Notes: generated by a model from the letters alone, not told the origin. DNA of 64,000 nucleotides from Verrucomicrobiota bacterium (GCA_016235555.1 JACRKC010000073.1:1-64000); one strand, 5' to 3'. Numbered from the stretch's first letter, positions 54,044 to 63,097 are shown. Program-made: numbers and translations.

Positions 54044-54111
54044 AGATTTTCCCAGCTGAATGTCGCACAATGGAGGTTATGTTAAGTAAAGGTGATTAGC
54101 GCACCTGCCAG

Positions 54112-55722
54112 TTGGAATGCGAACGGCTATGGGCTCCGGAGTCCCAGATCACAAATTTGAAACCGACCGCCGAAACACACTCTCCTCTTTTCAACTGGCT
54201 CGACCACCGTGCGGCGGGCGTGCTGTTGCACCCGACTTCGCTCCCGAGTCCGTTCGGCGTTGGCGCACTCGATGAGCATGCGTTTGAATTCGTCGATTTT
54301 CTCGCGCACGCGGGGATGAAATACTGGCAGGTGTGTCCGCTCGGGCCGACGGGTTTTGGCGACTCCCCCTACCAGTGCTTTTCGTCGTTCGCGGGGAATC
54401 CCTACCTGATCGATCCCGCTGCGCTCGAGTGTGCCGGTCTGCTGAGCGCGAGCGACATCGAACCGCTGCGCGCGCTCAATCCGAACCACGTCGACTTCGG
54501 CGCGCTCTATCAACGCAAACTCCCGCTCCTGTTTTCGGCACACGCCACCTGGGTGCGCGGTGCGCGACGGGCGCTGCCCTACGGCGACTTCGATGCTTTT
54601 CGCTCGGCGCAGGCCGGCTGGCTCGAAGGCTACGCCCTCTTTTCCGCGTTAAAGGATCATTTCGGCGGTCGTCCGTGGTGGGAATGGCCCGCGGAGGTTC
54701 GCTCGCTCTCCATCGCGCAAAAAAGCCCGCTGCGCCGCCAGGTCGCCACCCGTGCCGAGGCCTACGAGTTCATCCAATATCTTTTCTTCGGCCAGTGGGC
54801 CGCCGTGCGCGCTCACGCCGCAAAGCTCGGAGTCGGCATCATCGGCGATACCCCGATCTTCACCGCCCTGGACAGCGCCGATGTATGGTCCAGCCCGCAA
54901 CTTTTCCAACTCGACCCGCAGACCGCCCGGCCGACTTTCGTCGCCGGCGTGCCACCCGACTATTTCTCGGCCGACGGCCAGCTCTGGGGCAACCCGCTCT
55001 ACGCCTGGCCCGCGCATGCCGCTGACGGCTACGCCTGGTGGCTCGCCCGCCTGCGCGCCAATTTCGCCCTCTGCGACGTCATCCGCATCGATCATTTCCG
55101 CGGTTTCGACACCTACTGGGCAATTCCGGCGGGGTCAGCCACGGCGCGCACCGGCAGTTGGGAGCGCGGCCCTGGGCTCGCATTCTTCGAAAAACTTCGC
55201 GCCGCCCTCCCCGACGCCAAGCTCATCGCCGAAGATCTCGGCGATCTGGCGCCTTCCGTCATCACGTTGCGTGAGGCCACCGGCCTGCCCGGCATGGTCA
55301 TCTACCAGTTCGCCTTTGGCGGTGATGCGAAGAACCTCTACCTTCCGCACCATCACCGCGCCAACAGCGTCGTCTACCCCGGCACGCACGACAACGACAC
55401 CACGCTCGGGTGGTATGCGACGACCGACGAGAAGTCCCGCGACCACGTGCGCCGCTACTTCCGGGTGAGCGGACGCGAAGTCGGCTGGGATTTCGTGCGC
55501 GCGGCCTACGCCTCCGTCGCCAACCTCGCCGTCGTTCCGCTGCAAGACCTGCTCAGTCTCGGTTCCGAAGCCCGCTTCAACACCCCCGGCAAGAGCCAGG
55601 GCAACTGGACGTGGCGCTACCGCCCCGAACAACTCCGCGCCCTACGCGATAACTCCGCCACCTACCTGCGCGACCTCGCGGAACTCACCGGGCGCGATGG
55701 CCAGCCAGGCAGTGCGGGCTAA
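54112..55722 (+). CDS. malQ: 4-alpha-glucanotransferase
   Basis: 536 residues of the glycoside hydrolase family 77 amylomaltase type, which rearranges maltodextrins in glycogen or maltose metabolism. Landmarks: GVLLHPTSLPSPFGVGALDE, QVCPLGPTGFGDSPYQCFS, the nucleophile Asp in IRIDHFRGFDTYW, the acid/base Glu in LIAEDLGDL and the transition-state Asp in PGTHDNDTT. An in-frame TTG at 54157 is an alternative start. It is convergent with the ole operon. Confidence 0.95.
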   Translation: MECERLWAPESQITNLKPTAETHSPLFNWLDHRAAGVLLHPTSLPSPFGVGALDEHAFEFVDFLAHAGMKYWQVCPLGPTGFGDSPYQCFSSFAGNPYLIDPAALECAGLLSASDIEPLRALNPNHVDFGALYQRKLPLLFSAHATWVRGARRALPYGDFDAFRSAQAGWLEGYALFSALKDHFGGRPWWEWPAEVRSLSIAQKSPLRRQVATRAEAYEFIQYLFFGQWAAVRAHAAKLGVGIIGDTPIFTALDSADVWSSPQLFQLDPQTARPTFVAGVPPDYFSADGQLWGNPLYAWPAHAADGYAWWLARLRANFALCDVIRIDHFRGFDTYWAIPAGSATARTGSWERGPGLAFFEKLRAALPDAKLIAEDLGDLAPSVITLREATGLPGMVIYQFAFGGDAKNLYLPHHHRANSVVYPGTHDNDTTLGWYATTDEKSRDHVRRYFRVSGREVGWDFVRAAYASVANLAVVPLQDLLSLGSEARFNTPGKSQGNWTWRYRPEQLRALRDNSATYLRDLAELTGRDGQPGSAG

Positions 55723-55742
55723 ACCGGAAGGGTGCAATCGGC

Positions 55743-55814
55743 CGTAGCAGCCGATGTGAGGAGGCTGGAGCAAGGTGAGTCGCGTCAACCCGCCTCGTTA
55801 CCTCGGCGGCTACC
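55743..55814. repeat. GTAGCGGCCGA-type palindrome, copy 2
   Basis: CGTAGCAGCCGATGTGAGGA is mirrored by TACCTCGGCGGCTACCACG at the right, with a middle related to that of 40012-40080. It lies between the convergent malQ and oleB genes. Confidence 0.5.
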
Positions 55815-55860
55815 ACGTTTCGTGCACTTCTACTGCAACGTTGCGGACAACAGCACCGCC

Positions 55861-56721
55861 CTACTGCAGAAACTCCTTTACACTCTCGATCACTTCATCG
55901 CGTGCGTCCTCGAGCACGTAGTGCCCGGCGTCGGCGAACCGTGTCACCGTCGCCTGCGGAAAAATTCCCCGCCAGCGCGCGAGAAAGCCGTCGTTGAAAC
56001 AAAAGTCCCGCCCGCCCCAGAGCACGATCGCGGGACGATCGCGGAAATGCGCGAGCCCCTGCTCGACCGCCGCGAGCGTCGACCACGTCGGATGCGATGC
56101 CTCCATCGGGATGTCGCGCACGAATGCGCTTACTGCCACGCGATTCGCCCACGAATCATACGGGAGCAGATAAGCGCGCTTTTCCTCGGCCGTCAGCTGA
56201 CGCCGGTGCATCGCCATCCACGTCGCCGGCCACGCGAAGCCGTTCAGTCCGCGCACGATGAACGGCCCGACCAGCGGCGCCTTGCAGAGCGCGATGCGGG
56301 CCGGGAGGTGCGGCGACACGAACGCCGCCGTGTTCAGAATCACCAGCCGCCCGATCATCGCGGGGTGCCGCGCGGCAAATCCAAATCCAATCGCCCCGCC
56401 CCAGTCATGCACGACGAGATGCACGCGCTTGAGACCGAGCGACGCAACGAGCGCCTCGAGATCGGCGATCCGCGTGGCCAGCGTGTAGTCGTAGGCCTCC
56501 GGCTTTTCTGACAGGCCCATGCCGATGTGGTCGGGCGCGATGCAGCGCATCGCCGGCGCGAGCGCCGCGATCAGATGGCGGAAGTAATACGACCACGTGG
56601 GATTGCCGTGCACCATCAGCACCGCCTCGTCGCTCCGCGGGCCGGCGTCGATGAAACTCATCCGCGCCCCCCGCGGCGTCGCAAACGTCCGCGGCTCGAA
56701 ATGCGTGCCGGGGATCACCAT
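55861..56721 (-). CDS. oleB: OleB-type alpha/beta hydrolase (beta-lactone decarboxylase)
   Basis: 286 residues of the haloalkane-dehalogenase branch of alpha/beta hydrolases. Oxyanion segment HGNPTWSYYFRHL, nucleophile Asp 106 in VVHDWGGAIGFGFA, and the catalytic His in FADAGHYVLED are visible. In the known head-to-head hydrocarbon pathway OleB decarboxylates a beta-lactone to the cis-olefin; that is the likely role here because oleA is directly upstream. The chosen ATG overlaps the oleA stop (GAATGGTGA), showing tight coupling; an earlier in-frame ATG at 56742 is possible. Last gene of the operon; no oleC follows. Confidence 0.85.
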   Translation of the reverse strand: MVIPGTHFEPRTFATPRGARMSFIDAGPRSDEAVLMVHGNPTWSYYFRHLIAALAPAMRCIAPDHIGMGLSEKPEAYDYTLATRIADLEALVASLGLKRVHLVVHDWGGAIGFGFAARHPAMIGRLVILNTAAFVSPHLPARIALCKAPLVGPFIVRGLNGFAWPATWMAMHRRQLTAEEKRAYLLPYDSWANRVAVSAFVRDIPMEASHPTWSTLAAVEQGLAHFRDRPAIVLWGGRDFCFNDGFLARWRGIFPQATVTRFADAGHYVLEDARDEVIESVKEFLQ

Positions 56722-57740
56722 TCGAGTGCGAGCATCAGGCAATTCAAGCCGCTGCCAATCCCGAGCAATCCAACCCGGTCGCCATCGCGCACCTCACCGG
56801 CTTCGACCGCCGTCGCGAGCGTGGCCGGCAGCGCGACCGACCCCGTGTTGCCGAGTTTTTCAAAGGTGGAAAAATCCTTCGCCAGCCCGAGCCCGAGGGT
56901 CTCGTAGAGTTTCCGCCGATGGGTGCTGCCGACTTGGTGACAGATGAAACGCGCAAACTCGCTCCCCTGCTCCGCCGTGAACGCCCCCCACGTCTCCTTC
57001 GCCAGCGCCACGCCCGCGAGCAGCAATTGCTCCGAGTCGGTCTGCATCGCGAGCGCGTCGGCGCCGTGCGTGTCGCCCTGGCACAGCTCGCTGTGCTGCG
57101 TGGCCGCGCGTGCGACGCCCCCCAGCAGCCGATGGACGCGTCCGCGCGCGAGCGATCGGTGGCACACCATCGCGCCCACCGCGCCCGAGCCGATCGTGAG
57201 GTTGGCGAAAAACGGTTTGATTTCGTTCCGGTTGAGCGGGCGTTCGAGCAGCGTCTTCAGCGTCTGCTCCACGAGCGGCCGCCCGTTCTCTCCGCATACG
57301 ATCATGGCGCAGCGGATCTGTCCCGACTCGATCAGCCCGCCCGCAATCGTCAGGGCGTTGAGGAAGCCGAGGCAGGCATTGGACACGTCGAAAATCTGCG
57401 CGGTGCCGGGCAGGCCGATCTTGCGATGCGCAAACGACGCCGTCGCCGGCTCCAGCATGTCGCGACTCACGGCACCATGGATGAACAATTCCACGTGCTC
57501 CGCCCGCAGGGCTGATTTCGCCAGCACCGCCTTGCCCGCAGCGGCGCTCGCGTCAGACGGCCGCGTGCCGGCCGGCCACATGCGGCGCTCGCGGATGCCC
57601 GTCATCAATTCGAGGCGGCCGGCGGGGAGTTTCAATCGTTCATAGAGCGGGCCCAGGCGCTCTTCGATGTGCGCCGAGGTCCAGATTTCGTCGGGCAGCG
57701 CGACGGCAAGCGATTCGATGCAGACGTTTTCGAATTTCAT
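56715..57740 (-). CDS. oleA: OleA-type thiolase (head-to-head acyl-CoA condensation)
   Basis: 341 residues of the thiolase/KAS III family. From memory, Xanthomonas OleA has Cys, His and Asn active-site residues plus a special Glu reaching in from the partner subunit; here these are Cys 123 (DVSNACLGFLNAL), His 268 (FICHQVGST), Asn 298 (KLGNTGSVALP) and Glu 97 in SRDMLEPATAS. The C-terminus GLLGIGSGLNCLML also matches that family and not FabH. OleA joins two acyl-CoA chains to a beta-keto acid. The start giving MKFENVCIESLAVALPDEIW is 7 bases after fabI. Confidence 0.88.
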   Translation of the reverse strand: MKFENVCIESLAVALPDEIWTSAHIEERLGPLYERLKLPAGRLELMTGIRERRMWPAGTRPSDASAAAGKAVLAKSALRAEHVELFIHGAVSRDMLEPATASFAHRKIGLPGTAQIFDVSNACLGFLNALTIAGGLIESGQIRCAMIVCGENGRPLVEQTLKTLLERPLNRNEIKPFFANLTIGSGAVGAMVCHRSLARGRVHRLLGGVARAATQHSELCQGDTHGADALAMQTDSEQLLLAGVALAKETWGAFTAEQGSEFARFICHQVGSTHRRKLYETLGLGLAKDFSTFEKLGNTGSVALPATLATAVEAGEVRDGDRVGLLGIGSGLNCLMLALEW

Positions 57741-57747
57741 CCGGCAC

Positions 57748-58560
57748 TCACTTTTCCGGGCGCATCGCGAGCCGGATGATTTCCTTGTCGAAGTAATTCG
57801 CGCCGAGCCCGGCATCGACCACGAGCGTCGTGCCATTCACGCCGCTGCTTCGCTCACTGAGTAGAAAGAGCACCGTGTTCGCGACCTCCTGCGTCTCGAG
57901 GTTTTTCTTCCGGAAAGTGAGCTTCTCCGCGTAGAGGTAGCTTTCGAGGTAGCCGGGGATGCCCGCCGACGCGCTGGTCTTGAGCGGGCCGGCGCCGACG
58001 GCGTTGAACCGCACGGCAGAGTCGGCGCTGAATGATTTCGCCAGAAACCGCACGCTCGACTCCAGCGCCGCTTTGATCGGTCCCATGTAGCCGTAGTTGT
58101 CGGGCGTCACCAGCAGCGACGAAATACCAATCGTCACGACCGAGGCGTTCGGCGCGAGGTGGGGCTTGAAAGCACGCGCGATCTCCACGAGCGAGAAAGC
58201 CGACACGGCCGTCGCTTGCAGGAAGTCCGCGCGTTTCGTTTCATGAAAAGCTTTGAAGCCCTCGCTGTAGTTGGCGAACGCGATCGAGTGGACGATGCCG
58301 TGCAGCGGGCCATGCCCGGCGGCGGCGATGTCCGCGGCGAGCCGAGCGACCGCGCCCTCCTGCTCGACGTCGCAGACGAAGACCGGCTTGCCCGCGAGCA
58401 GTGTTTCGAGCGACTTGCGGCGCGGCTCCGATCGCACGCTGTAGAGCACGCGCGCGCCCTGCTCTTCGAGCGACTTCGCCACAAACCACGCGACGCTCTT
58501 CTTGTTGGCGACGCCGAAGACGAGGAAGGCCATGCCCGCGAGTTGGAGGAAATCAGCCAT
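57748..58560 (-). CDS. fabI: Enoyl-ACP reductase, FabI type
   Basis: An SDR-fold NADH-dependent reductase of 270 residues for the last step of fatty acid elongation. The N-terminus FLVFGVANKKSVAWFVAK carries the FabI-specific nucleotide motif, DVEQEGAV and HSIAFA follow, and the catalytic Tyr 156-x6-Lys 163 reads NYGYMGPIKAALES. It is downstream of a FabZ-like dehydratase and upstream of oleA, suggesting that it reduces acyl chains for that pathway. Whether it is the only FabI of the cell is not known. Confidence 0.92.
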   Translation of the reverse strand: MADFLQLAGMAFLVFGVANKKSVAWFVAKSLEEQGARVLYSVRSEPRRKSLETLLAGKPVFVCDVEQEGAVARLAADIAAAGHGPLHGIVHSIAFANYSEGFKAFHETKRADFLQATAVSAFSLVEIARAFKPHLAPNASVVTIGISSLLVTPDNYGYMGPIKAALESSVRFLAKSFSADSAVRFNAVGAGPLKTSASAGIPGYLESYLYAEKLTFRKKNLETQEVANTVLFLLSERSSGVNGTTLVVDAGLGANYFDKEIIRLAMRPEK

Positions 58561-58577
58561 GCGACGGTTTTCTTGTT

Positions 58578-58622
58578 GGAGCCTGCTTGCAGGCGATTCG
58601 AATCGCGCGCAAGCGCGCTCCT
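58578..58622. repeat. Twin-hairpin palindrome between fabZ-like gene and fabI
   Basis: GCCTGCTTGCAGGC and GCGCGCAAGCGCGC are two stem-loops, joined by GATTCGAATC and framed by GGAG and CTCC. It sits in the only long gap (60 bases) of an otherwise tight operon and could set relative expression. Confidence 0.6.
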
Positions 58623-59067
58623 ACCTGCCGGCCTCCGGAACTTTCCACGCCACCGAGAAATCGACCGTCAGGACGCGCGTGCCGTCCGCCTTTTTCACCG
58701 AGCCGCTCATCATCGTGAAGCCGCCCATCGCCTCTTTCTTTTTCGCCTCAATGAGCACGGTGTCCCCGGGGTAGACCGGGTTGCGGAAACGCACCTCGGT
58801 GACCTTGGCGAGCAGCGGCACGCCTTCACCGGGCTTGGCGCCGGCGGCTTGCGCGAGCCGGGCCATCAGCAGACCGCCGGTCTGGAAGACGGCCTCGCAC
58901 AACAGCACGCCGGGTGTGATGGGCGCGCCGGGATAGTGGCCCTTGTAGAAATCCTCATCGGCGCGCCAGGTGCGCTTCGCCACCAGCGAGTCGGCCGACT
59001 GCGACACGATTTCATCGACGAACAAAAATGGCGGCCGGTGCGGGATGAGTTCAGTGACGGGAGACAT
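58621..59067 (-). CDS. FabZ-like 3-hydroxyacyl-ACP dehydratase
   Basis: 148 residues of the hot-dog fold. IPHRPPFLFVDEI at the N-terminus and the active-site pattern FYKGHYPGAPITPGVLLCEA with His 44 and Glu 58 identify a FabZ-type dehydratase, which makes trans-2-enoyl from 3-hydroxyacyl chains. Whether it serves primary fatty acid synthesis or a dedicated pathway is inference; the operon with oleA and fabI suggests the latter. It starts 15 bases after the CrtI-like gene. Confidence 0.88.
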   Translation of the reverse strand: MSPVTELIPHRPPFLFVDEIVSQSADSLVAKRTWRADEDFYKGHYPGAPITPGVLLCEAVFQTGGLLMARLAQAAGAKPGEGVPLLAKVTEVRFRNPVYPGDTVLIEAKKKEAMGGFTMMSGSVKKADGTRVLTVDFSVAWKVPEAGR

Positions 59068-59082
59068 GACAGTGGATCTGGA

Positions 59083-60534
59083 TCAGGCGGCAGCGGCGCG
59101 TTTCAGGTCGAACAGCGCCTTGTCGATCTTGTTGGCGGTGATCACGCCGTAATTGATCGTGCCGAGCCAGCCGGACATGATGATACCGACGGAACCGGCG
59201 TGATAGAGGCCCGGCAATTTCTCGGAGAGGTTCATAGAGACGGGCAGGCCCTCGAACTTGGTGCCGAACGACGTGCCGGCCATGTGCGTCGTGTAGCGTT
59301 CGACGGTGCGCGGCGTCGCCGCCTCCTTCCAATCGATTTTCGCGCCGACACCGGGGATGAACTTCTCCAGGGCCGCGATCGCCTCGTCGATCAGGCGCTG
59401 TTTATGGCGCTCGTAAGTGGCATCGTCCATGGCGGCCCAGTCCGCATGGCGGGCATTGAGCGACGCAACGACCGTGTAGCGGTCGGAGCCGGGGCGCGTG
59501 TCGGGATAGTAAACGGAAAAGGTGCGGCTGGTCGTGTGCAGGTCGGTCAGCTCGCGGTTGTCATAGGCCGGCGATGCCGACGTGAACACGAGGTCGCCGA
59601 TGTGCGGGATCGATTCGCCCTTGCGGATGCCGAGGTAGACCTGACACGAGCTCGAATTGATGCGCACCTTGCGCGCTTCCTCGACGAACTCCGTCGGGAA
59701 ATTCTCCGCGCCGGCGAGCCGGAAGATGGTGTTATGGATGTTGGCGTTCGAGAGGATCGCCTTCGCACGGATCACGCGGCCATTGCCAGCGACGATGCCG
59801 GCGGCGACCTTCCGGCCGTCGCGTTCCTCGACGAGGATGCGTTCGACGAGCACCTTCTTGCGGAGTTCGACGCCGTTGCGCCGCAGCTCGGCGGTCATCT
59901 TCTCGATGAGATCATCGGAGCCACCGCGATAGGTGTAGACGCCCGCGCCCATGAAGTTGGAAAACACGATGCCAAACGTGATCGCGGGGTCGTCGAAATC
60001 CGAGCCGTTGGCGTAGGAGATGGGCTCCATGAGGAGGCGCTGCACACCGGCGTGCCCGGGGAAGAACCGCTCCAACATCGCGCCCGTCGTCTCGGGGTTG
60101 TTGTCGTAGTAATTCATGGCGCGGAGGTAGTCGTAGAACGCCTCCACTTTTTCCCGTGCGACGCCGAACTTCTCCACGAGCACGCGGGTGTAATCCTCGC
60201 GCGTGAAGGTCGTCCACACGTCCATCTGCGGGTTGACGAAGCGGACGTCCTTCAACTGCACGATCGAGTCCGCGATCTCCTTGGTCCAGTATTTGCGGCA
60301 GGACTTGATCATGCCGATCGGGAAACCATGCAGCGAAATGTCGAAGATGTGGCCGCCCTTGCGCGTAAACCACGTGGCCAGGCCGCCGAACTGGTAGTGG
60401 TGTTCGAGCAGCAGCACGCGATGGCCGGCCTTCGCGAGCACATTTGCGCCCGTGAGGCCGCCCAGACCGCTGCCGATGACGATCACGTCATACTCGTCGG
60501 CGACGCCTTTGAGCCAGTCGTAAGCCATGAACAA
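59083..60534 (-). CDS. FAD-dependent oxidoreductase, phytoene desaturase/CrtI-like
   Basis: 483 residues with the N-terminal Rossmann dinucleotide motif [20 protein letters not shown] then [11 protein letters not shown], and the C-terminal CrtI/RetSat-type [19 protein letters not shown]. The middle has no transmembrane span. Family members desaturate, isomerise or saturate polyene chains; a carotenoid cluster is absent, so a role on fatty acyl or hydrocarbon chains in this operon is inference. First gene of a five-gene leftward operon. Two in-frame ATGs lie at the start; the second (60528) is equally possible. Confidence 0.85.
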   Translation of the reverse strand: MFMAYDWLKGVADEYDVIVIGSGLGGLTGANVLAKAGHRVLLLEHHYQFGGLATWFTRKGGHIFDISLHGFPIGMIKSCRKYWTKEIADSIVQLKDVRFVNPQMDVWTTFTREDYTRVLVEKFGVAREKVEAFYDYLRAMNYYDNNPETTGAMLERFFPGHAGVQRLLMEPISYANGSDFDDPAITFGIVFSNFMGAGVYTYRGGSDDLIEKMTAELRRNGVELRKKVLVERILVEERDGRKVAAGIVAGNGRVIRAKAILSNANIHNTIFRLAGAENFPTEFVEEARKVRINSSSCQVYLGIRKGESIPHIGDLVFTSASPAYDNRELTDLHTTSRTFSVYYPDTRPGSDRYTVVASLNARHADWAAMDDATYERHKQRLIDEAIAALEKFIPGVGAKIDWKEAATPRTVERYTTHMAGTSFGTKFEGLPVSMNLSEKLPGLYHAGSVGIIMSGWLGTINYGVITANKIDKALFDLKRAAAA

Positions 60535-60658
60535 AGAAGCGTGGGCACCGGCGCGGCAGGGTGCAACTCCGAGTTTGGGCCGGTGCGCGACACCTCAATC
60601 CTGACGGTGGTTTCCCGGTGGAGCTGGCACCACGCCGCGCGAGTGACGTTAGTGCGCT

Positions 60659-60734
60659 TGGTGGGCCCACTGGGATTCGAACCCAGAACCAAAGGATTAT
60701 GAGTCCTCTGCTCTGACCGTTGAGCTATAGGCCC
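60659..60734 (-). tRNA. tRNA with CAT anticodon (Ile2 or elongator Met)
   Basis: Cloverleaf with acceptor GGGCCTA/TGGGCCC, D arm GCTC..GAGC, anticodon loop CTCATAA (anticodon CAT), T arm CTGGG-TTCGAAT-CCCAG and an encoded CCA. The anticodon stem-loop AGGACTCATAATCCT resembles lysidine-modified tRNA-Ile2, but identity cannot be fixed from sequence by eye. Confidence 0.9.
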
Positions 60735-60862
60735 GCGTTGCAGTTTCATGGTTGAGAAATCCACCGGCGGCGCAAGCGGACATCTCCCGCCCGCCCCCGT
60801 GCGGCCGAATAATCTTGGAACCTCCCCTCGGCCCGCCCGTCATCCCGCGTGTCCCTGACACC

Positions 60863-61723
60863 ATGATGCGCCTCGCCCTTGCCGGTGTTGCCGGCGTTCT
60901 CGCTATCGTCTCCGCCCTGGCCGCGCCGACCGACACCGCGATCGTCGCCGCGATGAAGCTGCCGGATTTCCCGAACTACTCGTGGGTGTCCGAAATTGTC
61001 GACGACGCCCGCTCCTACGAAGTGGTGGGCAAGACCGATCGCGCGACGGACTACTCGCTCGTCACCATGCCCATGGTCGGCGCCGTCCGCCGGCGCGCGG
61101 TCCGCGGCTCCAGCGGCACGGACAACCAGGCCACCGCTCTTTTCCGAGGGGCCGAGCGCTTCGTGTTGCAAACCGACAATGGCTGGAGGCTGCCCGAGGA
61201 GATGCCGGCGATGGCCGCGCGCAGCAGCCGCGGCGGTTCTCCCGGAGGCGGCTACCCGGGCGGAGGGTTTCCCGGCGGGATGCGCGGTCGCGGGCGGCGC
61301 GGCGGCGGCCCGTTTCCCAGCGAGGACGGTTCCCCGCCTACTCCCGCCTACAGCAACCTCCAGCAGACCCTCAGCCGTCCCCACGAGGAAATCGCCATCA
61401 TCGTGGCCGGCTACACCGAGTTGAAGGCCGAGGAGGGCGGCGTGTTTTCCGGCACGCTGAACGAGACCGCCGCCAAGCTCCTGCTCGTGCACGCGGGCCA
61501 GAATGAAATCACTCCGCTCAGGGCCAGCGGCACGTTCCGCCTGTGGATCGCGAACGGCACGCTCGTGAAATACGAAACCAAACTCGAGGGCACGCTCCAG
61601 GTCGAGACGCGCTCGGCGAAACATGAGGTCGTCGTGCATCAGCGCTCGACCACGACGCTCAAAGACGCGGGCGCGACGACGTTCGAGGTGCCGGACGAGG
61701 CACGCAAGAAACTCGGTGCGTGA
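60863..61723 (+). CDS. Secreted protein with Gly-rich linker, unknown function
   Basis: 286 residues with a signal peptide (LALAGVAGVLAIVSALAAP) and two folded-looking parts joined by a Gly/Arg/Pro-rich linker (about residues 120-155; GGGYPGGGFPGGMRGRGRRG). The C-terminal half has EIAIIVAGYTELKAEEG and KAEEGGVFSGTLNETAAKLL, like a repetitive beta-rich extracellular domain. Family not recognised. The ATG at 60863 is preceded by ACACC; the upstream frame is unlikely. Probably periplasmic or exported. Confidence 0.7.
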   Translation: MMRLALAGVAGVLAIVSALAAPTDTAIVAAMKLPDFPNYSWVSEIVDDARSYEVVGKTDRATDYSLVTMPMVGAVRRRAVRGSSGTDNQATALFRGAERFVLQTDNGWRLPEEMPAMAARSSRGGSPGGGYPGGGFPGGMRGRGRRGGGPFPSEDGSPPTPAYSNLQQTLSRPHEEIAIIVAGYTELKAEEGGVFSGTLNETAAKLLLVHAGQNEITPLRASGTFRLWIANGTLVKYETKLEGTLQVETRSAKHEVVVHQRSTTTLKDAGATTFEVPDEARKKLGA

Positions 61724-61736
61724 TCGCCACAAGGTG

Positions 61737-61844
61737 GAGCGCGTTGCCCTCAACGCGCTGGTTTGCAGGTGGGAGCGGGTTTACCTCGCGACTCGTCGGG
61801 GCGTAAAGCCCCTCCCACCAAAAGCGCGTTGGGGCAACGCGCTC
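61737..61844. repeat. Nested palindrome after the Gly-rich protein gene
   Basis: The outer arms GAGCGCGTTGCCCTCAACGC and GCGTTGGGGCAACGCGCTC are inverted repeats and enclose inner arms GGTGGGAGCGGGTTTAC and GTAAAGCCCCTCCCACC. It separates the convergent secreted-protein and DGQHR genes and may act as a terminator for both. Confidence 0.7.
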
Positions 61845-61848
61845 ACCC

Positions 61849-62973
61849 CTACCCCTTCCCGCGCGCCGCGATCCCGGCGAGTCGATTGAGTTCGCGGTGG
61901 ATGCGCGTGACGCGCTCGACCTGGCCCTTGGCCGGAAAGCGCTCGTAAAAGCCCTCGTTGCGGAATTCTCGTGTCTGGTCCGTCCACGGCGCGAGCTTCG
62001 CCACCCAACGCTCGACGCGACCGTCCGCCGGTTCGGTATCGACCGCGGCGAGGTCGGCGCACACGCGGAGCATGGCTTTCAGGGTGACCGGTTTCGTGAC
62101 CATGTAACCGCTGTCGCCCCACGCTTCGCCCCAGACCTGCGCGCCTGCCTTCAGGAAGTCGCGCACCACGGCGTAGTATTTCGCCGCCGCGCGCTTGTCG
62201 GTGCCCTCGGCCTCGATCTGCTTCCACGCGAGCTTCACCCAGCGGTGCAGTTCGTTGAAAAGCTCGGCCTGCAAAATCCATTTCTCCTGCTTGCTGCGGC
62301 CGCCCAGGCGGTTGATGCGGTAGCGCAACGGCGAGTCGCCTTCGCTGTAGAGCATTTCGGCGATGTGCGCGGCGAAACGCCGGTCCGGCTCGGCCCACGA
62401 CACGCGCTCGTAGAGATCCACGAGGTGGCTCTTGTTGATGCGTGTCGGCGTGGAGTTGATGATCACGAACATCTCCGTGGCGAAATCCTCCGTGCGCCCG
62501 TCGAAAATCACGCACGGCACGGAAATATTCTTCGCGTCGTCCGGATGCGTGCGCTCGAAAAACTGGAGCGCGGCGAGCCGGTGCTGTCCGTCGATGATGA
62601 GAAATTTCTCGTCGGGTTCCTGCAACTGCCCCACGCCGCTGCCATCGTCCCAGGCCCGGAAGTTGAGCTTTTGCGGCGTGAAGAGCAGCACCACGCCGGG
62701 AATCGGCGGCTGTGTGATCGCGGTCTCGTAGAAATTACGGATGGCGCCGACCTTCGCGCGCGACATCTGCCGCTGAAAGGCTTTGTCGCTGCGTTCGATG
62801 CGGGCGATGAACTGGCCGACATCGTCGTCGGCTGCGACCGCCTCGGGTTGGATGCCTTCGCCGCCCTCCTCGTAAAACCGGCTGATGAACCGCACCTTGG
62901 TGAGCAATTGCTCCGACGGATACGAAGCGAAGTAGAAGATGGCGTCTTTCTGGCGGATTTGGGTGGCGATCAT
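61849..62973 (-). CDS. DGQHR-domain protein (DndB-like)
   Basis: 374 residues. The diagnostic motif FLIIDGQHRLAALQFF is at about 124-139 and VIFDGRTEDFATEMFVIINS follows, as in the DGQHR family that includes DndB, the regulator of DNA phosphorothioation genes, and ParB-like relatives. No dndCDE or restriction genes are near, so it is an orphan and its role is unknown. The start giving MIATQIRQKDAIFYFAS is used because the upstream Cys/Arg/His-rich extension looks like a shadow. Confidence 0.85.
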   Translation of the reverse strand: MIATQIRQKDAIFYFASYPSEQLLTKVRFISRFYEEGGEGIQPEAVAADDDVGQFIARIERSDKAFQRQMSRAKVGAIRNFYETAITQPPIPGVVLLFTPQKLNFRAWDDGSGVGQLQEPDEKFLIIDGQHRLAALQFFERTHPDDAKNISVPCVIFDGRTEDFATEMFVIINSTPTRINKSHLVDLYERVSWAEPDRRFAAHIAEMLYSEGDSPLRYRINRLGGRSKQEKWILQAELFNELHRWVKLAWKQIEAEGTDKRAAAKYYAVVRDFLKAGAQVWGEAWGDSGYMVTKPVTLKAMLRVCADLAAVDTEPADGRVERWVAKLAPWTDQTREFRNEGFYERFPAKGQVERVTRIHRELNRLAGIAARGKG

Positions 62974-63097
62974 GGTGGGAGCCTCGGGTTGACAGACAGT
63001 GAGCGGAGCCGCGACGTGCGGACGCCTGCGATGCATAAGCCGGCCGCAGCCAGGGAGCAAGTTCCGTTCCCGCAACCAGCCGGTGTCGGGCGCAACC

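Noticed and set aside
55861-60534. Ladderane or carotenoid biosynthesis cluster
   Set aside because: A CrtI-like protein alone is not enough: no phytoene synthase, ACP, radical SAM or ketosynthase II genes are present, while OleA and OleB are specific for head-to-head condensation.
58159-60702. 847-residue ORF antisense to the ole operon
   Set aside because: The opposite strand has FabI, FabZ-like and CrtI-like motifs; no motif in this frame.
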